A DNA stretch of 64,000 nucleotides from Metallyticus violacea (lineage: Eukaryota > Arthropoda > Insecta > Mantodea > Metallyticidae). This document shows positions 53,501 to 62,500 of the stretch, piece after piece (within the stretch, counting starts at the first letter, position 1; each line of letters opens with the position of its first letter). The stretch spans positions 67,128,001-67,192,000 of the forward strand of contig CM060831.1 in the NCBI GenBank assembly GCA_030762175.1, written 5' to 3'. Position numbers and translations under genes: made by a program. The notes beneath the pieces were generated by a model that did no database searches, had not been told where the DNA came from, and saw nothing but the letters and a program-made list of their open reading frames with translations.

Positions 53501-56500
53501 AACATCCTAAAAATACCTGTAAAAATTTAAAACAAAATGTATTTCAAGCTGTTTTAAGGGAACTAGTACAAGCATGCAAAAATATGTCAACAAATAAATT
53601 TTTAGTTCTCCTGTTAAAAAAATTTCCCTTCTTTTCTGAATAAAAAAAATATACACTGTATCCACCTTTAGAATGCGTAAACTTAAGCATTTAAAAATTG
53701 CAGTGCATTGTTAAAAATACTAAGTTTTTAGTTTTAATTTCAATTTTTAAAAAATTCACTGTTTTGACATTCAGGTGCACATAACTCAAAAGATACTTGA
53801 GCAAAATGTGAAAAATGTTAATCTAAAAATTAGACTATATCATAATATTGATACAAGTTTTTCATGGATTTCTGGAAAAAATATTGAATTTTAAATACAC
53901 TGATTTTTAATGACTAATACAAATAAATAAAAAAGAAAATTAATCACAGGAACACTATTAATAGTCTATGTTGTTGATGATTCCATTAAGATCTACCGGT
54001 AAAAAATTCAAATTTATACCCTAATACATATATGCAAATTAAACATTTTACTTAGTATGCATTAGAGAATACAGAAAAATCAATGGTCACAAAAATTATG
54101 TCTGCAATTTTTTCAGTCACAATGTTTTAAAATATAGTAAATATTCCAAGCTTTTAAATACTAGTCTCCTTAAATAAAACACATTACTTCCAGTGTCAAA
54201 ATAATACAAATGAGATGACTAAGTCAAATGTATTATATAATTTTAAGAAATAGTGTTAATGATGAAAAACCTTAAATCGCCTTCAAGTGAAGTTGCTGAT
54301 TTTGAACTTCACTTGGACAAGCTGCTAAATAATTTTCATTTGGAAGAAATTTTTGTGTATTATGAGAAGGCACATTCAGAAAAATATGGTCCAAACTGCT
54401 TGGAACGGAATATTTACTTAAATTTATTACAATGTTGCTCTGTCTCAATGAGTCTCAACATTTTGGCAAATAGTGGGTATGCTAGCAAAACATTTAAAAT
54501 AATATTTTTGAAAAGAAACATTTTTAAACATTCCATGGGCACTTAATGAAAACATATCTAATCCAGAGTTATAATTAGCTCTTCAGTATGCTTTCTATTC
54601 CTTTTGTGCCAATACAGTTTCAAAAGGAATACATAAATAGAGTTGAAACTACGTTAAAGGAATACAAACCAACTGAAAAGAATCCACTCAATAAATGCAA
54701 TAAGATGTTAAACAAAACATTAAATGAAGTCAAAATACTATCCACTGCTGAAAAACAGAATATCACACAGAATAATCAAGTACTACCCAGCTGTGAAGGA
54801 ATACTCTTGATTGACTTCAAGGAGAGGAACACCACAGTAAATGGGGAGTACTATGCTGGCCTACTGCACAGATTATGTGGTTCCATCAAAGAGAAAAGGC
54901 AAGGAAAGCTGAGTGATGGTGATAATAACTTTCTGCCAATTAGAAATAATAATGTAATTCCTATGTTATCTTTTGCTGACGATCTGGTGGTAGGATCAGT
55001 AACAGTAAATGGTCTTAAACAATCCTTACAGGAAAGAGATAAATATTGTAATGAATGGAATCTAAAAGTAAATCAGGAGAATACACAAATAGTGATTTTT
55101 AAGAAAGGGGCAAAATTGAACAAATATGAAAAATGGAAGAAAGGGAACAAAGACTATAAGGTAGGTCAAGATTGTATTTATTTAGGAGTTAAAATGGATA
55201 GGGGATGCAAAATGGGTAGAGAAGCAAAAGAAATTAACATTGACTAAAGGGAAAGGAGCCGTGTCAGCTCTTAGAAGTTGTAAATACAGATTACCTAATA
55301 TTGATGTCAAATGGCTATAAAGAATTTATAATGTGGTAGTTGAACCCAAAATGCTATATGGAATTGAGGTGTGGGGACTGAATGAAGGAGAAAAAGTTAT
55401 AGATATGTGCACAGGATGTTTTGTGGGGAAGTCTTAGGCCTACCAAATGCAACAGCAAAGGAAGTGGCCCAAATTGAACTAGGAAGAGTCAAGGAAAGGT
55501 AAGATTATGGAATGTGTCCTAAAATATTAGTTTAGGATTCTGAATCTAAAAGAAAGTACCTTATTAAGACAATGTTTACAATACCAACAGAAGAGTCTTA
55601 GGAATTCTGGATGGATCAATAGTCTCTGGAATGAGTTGGAGAGGAAGAGAGGGTTAGGAGAAATTCAGAGTAGAAGGAAAACAATAATAAGCACTTTTGG
55701 AAGGTAGCAAGGAGGAGATATGAGGATGTAGGAATTCAAAAACTTTTTAGTGAAATAACTGGAAAAAGATCCCTATTTTTCTATATTGGGAAAAGAAAAT
55801 ATATAGTGATAGAGTAAATAATGAAAAAGAGGAGGGAAATGTATGGTTAAGAGCAGGTGTATGAAGATTAAAAGGACGAGAAAGGGTATTCCACAGAATC
55901 AGTGCCCTATATGTAGAGGGAATGAAGACATTGAACACATAGTATTTGAGAGCATAGGGGTTGTGGAGGAAGGATTTACTAAAGCAGAAAAGGCTTAAAT
56001 TAGACAGGGAAATTATTTAAATTGAAATGTTCAGAATAATGAACAAAGGGAGAGAATTGTATAGTTAAAAGCAGGTGTATGGAGATTAAAAGGACTGAGA
56101 AAGGGTGTTTCATAGAATCAGTACTCTATTTGTGGAGGGAACACACAGTATTTAAGTGCCAGGGGACTGTGGAGGAAGGAGAAAAGCAGAAAAGGCTTAA
56201 ATTAGACAGGAAAATCTTTAATTGAAATGTTTAGAAAGGATAATAGAAACATAGGACGGTTCTTGAGTAAAGTTAAAAAAACATGGAATTGGTTGGTGGA
56301 AAAAAGAAAATGAGGGGGAAAAGAGAGAGAGAAAAAAAGAGCGGAAAAAGAAGAAAAGAAAGGAAAAAAGTAGCTTAAACATAGTTGTATGCTAATTAAA
56401 ATTTTAATAATTTGGTATTTTTCAAGAAGTAATTAGAAATTACATATAGATATTGAATTATGTATAATGAATATATCTGGCTAAGAGCTTGGGCTGAAAG

Positions 56501-59500
56501 CTTAGTCATACTTGTAATATGTTTTCAGTATTAATTCAATTTGGAATCAAACACAGTGAAACATGCATTAATAGCTCTTCTGAGTCAAAATATTTAGAAC
56601 ACTTTATGGTTTCACTTACATGAGATTTATTCAGGACATGTTTTATGAAACAATTTTTCACATCGGTTGTTAATCGACTGTTAGATCATTTAACAACTGA
56701 GGGATATGAACAATTGTTCCATGAAACATGTCCTGAATAAATCTCATGTAAGTAAAACCATAAAGAGTGTTCTAAATATTTCAACTCAGAAGAGATTATT
56801 CATTATATATATTTGTCTAGCACAAATAAATGAATATAATCAATCTGTATATGCATGTAAATTATGTTAAATGATATTATTCTCATTGCATGATGAATGT
56901 GAACTTTTATTTACAGCTCTTGTAAAAAAGTAAAAAAAAAATAATAAATAAATTTATATACAGAATTACTGACCCTCTTTGATTCTCATGATTTTCCATC
57001 ATTGCCCTTAATCTTAGGAGTATGGAATCCATCAACTTTCTAAAATAATTGGGGTCCTCTGCTAGTAACTCTGAAGTTTCTTCTATGGCATGCCAGAGTT
57101 GTGCAGCATTCATGAATCTGGGACCTGGGATTTGCCCAAACCTTTTCATTTGGGCAAATCTGGTGATTTTAGAGGCCAGAGTGTCTGTTCCAAAAAGTCT
57201 GTGTACTCTAAAATGATTTCTGAACTTTGGTAACATATGAACTAAATGGCTATCCTGCTGTAATCTCATAATTCCTTCTGGGATAACGTTTTCGGGCAGA
57301 CAGGAGGAGAATATGTTCTAGGATATCAGTATAGGCTCTAACATTCAGCATTCCAACATGCCTACTCCAACCCGAGATATCCAACCCCAAAAAGCAATGC
57401 TCATTCAACCACTCCTTGTATGAGTGGCCAGATGGTGTCTGATGTAGTATGTCCCATTCGGCCTATAAACAAACACATTGGAGCAAGTACTTGCAGTAAT
57501 GAATATAACTGTATTATAGAAAATTACTTATCCCCAATCGAAGTTTTGCTGAACTCTGCAAATACCAACCTGTCAATAAAGTGGGTATTGGCTAGATCTT
57601 CCTTAACTACTGCACATCTACACCAAAGTCTGACATCCTTGCAATGGCTGCTAACAGCCTGTGCACTAGCAGGGAATACAGACGAGCCTGTACTCAGGAG
57701 CCATGTAAAAGGAGTTTCTTTTGATCTCCACCAATAGAGCTCTGTCTGCTTCCTCTGTAGAAACATGCAGGTGACCTAGCTACAACTTGAACCTTTTCTT
57801 GATAAAGTTTTGCCCACTCCTCACAATGGACAATAGAATGCCACAAATGGAGTGTGAACAGTAACATGTTTATCACTGGCCTCTGCCATTAGTAGAAATG
57901 GAATAAATACCTCATTGTAGGGTAAGAAGAGCAATGGACAATTTAGTATGGACAACATAAGATGTACAAATCTAAATCATTCGGTGAAAGAGTTAGAAAC
58001 TTAAAGCAGATAGGCATGATATATGCCAAAGTCAACAAAGGAATTATAATATTAATTATATACAAAAAAGATTACTTAGAACATTTACAGGGGCTCCTAC
58101 AAAATAAGGAATTCATCAAAATAAATACAGACTTATTGGAAAAATGAACTATGTAAATGATGTCTTAAAGAATAGCAAACTCATTCCAAAAATATAATCT
58201 GAAGACACCTAATCCTAACTTACTCTGCCTTCACCAGGTTATGTGATTCATGTAACAGATCAGTCTCCATGCACCAAAATACAAACAGAAGCAACACACC
58301 AAAGAAAGTAGTACCACATATATGCTAATGTGTCAATTGGTGATAATGCTTTGTCATTAATTTTGTTGATGAGATCCATGGAGTTTTTAAATTTAAGCTA
58401 TCAAATTTAGGTAGTGAATGAAATGGCAGTAGATTACAACATGTGTTGTTTATGTTAGGATCACATATAAAATGAAAGTAAGTAAGGAGGAGATTGAGAA
58501 TGTAGGAATTCAAAAACTTCTAGTGAGATAATTGGAAAAAGGTCCCTAGTTTTCTATATTAGAAAAAGGAAATATATATTGATAGAGTGAAAAATGAACA
58601 AAGGGAGGGAATTGTATTGTTGAGCAGGTGCATAAAGATTAAAAGAACTGAGAAATATAGAGTAATTAAAATTTACGATTTTCCAAAATTAACATAACAT
58701 TGGTAGGTGGAGAACTAAGAGTATGTAATTGACTCACCTGCTAAAACATTTAATTTATAACACATATCTCTTTATATATTGGGATAGTTCTTAAGTTCAA
58801 AAGCTTTCTCCATATCTTGTGCACATTTTAAGACCTGTCTTTTTACTTAACTTTGCCATTATTACATTATTTGACACAAAACATATAAAAGCATCTTCTA
58901 TAGAACTGTTCTCACATAAAACTAAAGCTGAGAAATTGGGATGTATCATGTGCTGCATTCGTTATCAGTGGTAATGCCCCATCCCTTGATTATCCACATG
59001 ACAAGAAATGGAGAAACTGAAAGCTATGCTCTTGCATTAAATGTTAAGTTTTAAAAAAAATAAAACTTTTAATTATATTTGAAGGCTTAAAGTGACTGTA
59101 CTTTCGTGAAAAATCAATTTATGGGTCTAATTATTTAAAGCACTGTTCTTATGAAGTTTTTTAATGCTATCAACATTTGAAATTTTTTTTTTTCAGTGTA
59201 ACTCAATGTAGCCTTCTGCATGTTATGCAATTAAAGAACAACTATATTCCTTCCCTATGCCACTGATGCTCAGAATTCTAATGTTGGTCAGAAAACTGAA
59301 ATGGCATTAGATTTAGCCTTATCAACATTGTCATCTAAATAGCGCCCACTTATACTGAAATGTATATACTATAACATGCATAATTAAAATTTCTAAACAT
59401 AATACCTACTTTTTTGTACTATGTTCTCCATGTTTGTGCTTTTTGCGCTTGTGTTTGCTGCTATGTGAATGATCTGCATCCTGATCTTCCACAGAATGGC

Positions 59501-62500
59501 TTCTCTTCTTCTTGCGCCTCTTTAATTTCACCCTTTCACCCACTTCAATGCGCACCTCATCACTCACATGTGGCAAACACTCATCACTGTTCTCATTTTC
59601 AACAACTGTAGTGCTAACCACCACAGTCTGCTGCTCACCATTTGGCATATTTGGCAACTCTAGCTCTAGTGTGTTCTGCTCTTTTGGTGGTTGTTCCTGC
59701 TGCTTTTCCATAACTGGCAGTTCACTATTATCTACAGTTTCATTTAGATCATTAACCTCTTCAGAGTCACCTTGGAGATCACTTTCTTTTCTTTCTTCCT
59801 GTGCACAATCTTCTTGAGAATTTATAACTGATATATTTGTTTCAGTTATACTTTCTTGTTCTTCTTTCTCTTTGGTATCTTCTTTATCTTCACTAGCTTT
59901 GTTTTCTTCTGAATCCTCATTTTTGTTTTCCTCTTCCAAAAGACAACTTTCTACAGGTCTATCATCTTTATCCTTCTTTTCTTTCTTCTTTTTTTCTTCC
60001 TTAAGCTGAACCTTATCTTTCTGCTCCTTGGGGCTGCTATTGCTTTCTGGAATGACATTTCTTGCACTTCGTCGCACATGTATTCGCAGAGGAATAGTTT
60101 GTTTACGAGGACTTCGGCGGAGAGGTCCTTCCGTTGATGTACATGATGGTCTCCATTCTCCATCATCACTAATTTCCTGCTGTATTGAGCTTGTACTGCA
60201 AAGAAAGCAAAAATGACATGTCAGTTATCTATTACAAGTTAGTACTAGTAAAATATACACAAATAGTGAAAGTGGCCTAGTTCTTCAAATTCTCACACCT
60301 TTTCTAGACACTATCTTTAAATCTTTTCATTACAATTTAAAACATAACTTCTGAGACCTTTCTAAACTAGCAGTTCTATTCTTAAAGTTCTGCAGCCTTC
60401 AGCTACTTCTTTCTACTGTAGAATTAGCTATGCAGGAAATGGGTATGAGTGCACTTTGATTTGTATTGTATGTTGTGCTAAAATTTACCCCTGCTACTTC
60501 AATTCTTATTATCCCATCATGAGAAATGAAACCTACCAATGGACAAAAAGACCAACTAAGAATGCTGGAAGCCAGCCAACCAATGAAAACATTTTCCTAA
60601 ACTAGGTATAGTATCGTATAGAATGCTATCCAACATATCTATATAAAAGCTGTTTTGTTTGTAATGAAAAACTCCAATTAATTTCAAGATTTATATATTT
60701 TCCATGAATTTTTTAACTCCACTTTTTTTTTACCCATAATGGTTACCTTTTGCCTCAGCACATTCCGTAAAGTTATTTGAATTCTTATTTATGGTAATGT
60801 ATGTGAGTCAGTACCTCTGAGACAAATTCAGAGAGACATATCTCACAATGAGGAATACTTTTGTTGAATGACCTATGTTCCCTGACCTATCATTTACGAG
60901 ACATACATCGTTGAAGGAAAAATAGGTGTTAGTGACATTTAACAAGTATGACATGACATTATTCATTCATTCATTCTGCAAGTAAAATTGGGACAGATTA
61001 CAGAAGGTGAAGTGTCTACCCTGAACCTGATTACATTCATTACACTGCTGTAGCAGTGCTTGTTGACTTTGGCAAAAATTTTATGCTTGTGTTCATTTTG
61101 ATCAAAAGCAGCAAATATTCACTCAATCAGTTCGTGTCTTGTGTCAAATGGGGTCATATGCAATATACTCTGCACATGCCCATTAAGTGTCAGTCAATTC
61201 AGAGAAAGCATTTGCAATGGATCCTTACACTCAACTGCAAAGAGGTATCTGGCGAGGACAAGGCAGCATTATGTGGTTAAACAATGAAACATAAACATAC
61301 ATAAATTGGGGTACACAATTCTAATCAACACATCAGAGAACATAGGTAGTTCCCCTTCATGGACATTCCTCCAAATTCATTGCAGAGATTCTGACTTACA
61401 CTTTAGAGAGTAGGTGTTCAACAAAATATCTGTCACTACAACCTGGTGACTAGATAAGCCGAGAAGACTACTGTTGTTATAGATGCAGATATAAATGTTT
61501 CTGGTAATATCGGTGAATGACAGATATATCAAGTAGATGACTATTGTCATCTCAGTGAAGATGCACTTACTCAAAGCTGGTTAAGTACATTCAGTATTAA
61601 CATTCTCTTTTGAGTCAAAATATTTATAACACTCTTTATGGTTTCAATTATTAGAGATTTACTTAGGATATGTTTCATGGACTCTTGACCACCTTTGTAG
61701 AAGTTGGTTACATAGGTATCTGGGATGACTGTGGTGGTCTTGTGATAAACTGGAATAAAGAGCTGTCTGCTTCTGGGATGTTGAAATTCATTAAGTTTTG
61801 CTCATGTTTTTCCCATATATTTAATTCTTTTGGTTGTTGAACAGTTTTTAATAATATAACAAATTATTGTTACAAAATTACTCAAATTTCACTATTTTTG
61901 TTCCACTTACTTGGACACGTTTCAAAGGCAAATGCCTCCATTTTCCGCATGAAATTCCCTGATATAAAAAACTACTTAAAAAAACGTCAGTTTTTAATAA
62001 CTTTATGCCTTTTAATTAAATGTACTTCCTTTTGCTATTCCATGGTTTTCATTCCAAAAATGTGCTGCCACAACTGATTTTTCTATTTATTTGTAATAGA
62101 ATGCCTATTCTATGTTCTTCAATGTTCTTTAAACCTAATGCCTATACTTCTCTCTGTTTTTTCCGTGTAGATTTTTTCACAATCCTGACAATTAATCTGG
62201 TAAATACCAGATTTTTTTTCTTTGGGCCTGGAATCTTCTATCTTCAAGAAAAACTGTTGCCACAAAACCACCATTTCCTTTCATTTCATTTTTCCACCAT
62301 TTTCTTCCCTACCTCCTTGCTCTGCTGACTTTCACAAAGGTGTGTCATCTGGGAAGATTCAAACTGACACTTTGTTTCCAGAGCATATTGACAGATCCAA
62401 GTTTCTTCACCTGTTATGATCTCAATAACAGGCATCTCCGAACATTTTGTGGTACCATTCCGCCTGAGCAACCTTATACATTCATAGGCATACTTTCACT

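Noticed and set aside
56907..57269. Minus-strand 120-codon ORF between exons B and C, considered as a PRDM exon
   Set aside because: It matches the C-terminal half of Tc1-type transposases, and exons B and C already join in frame without it.
59414..60216. Plus-strand ORFs opposite exon B
   Set aside because: Antisense shadows; the minus frame shows the long open frame, splice sites and continuity with A and C.
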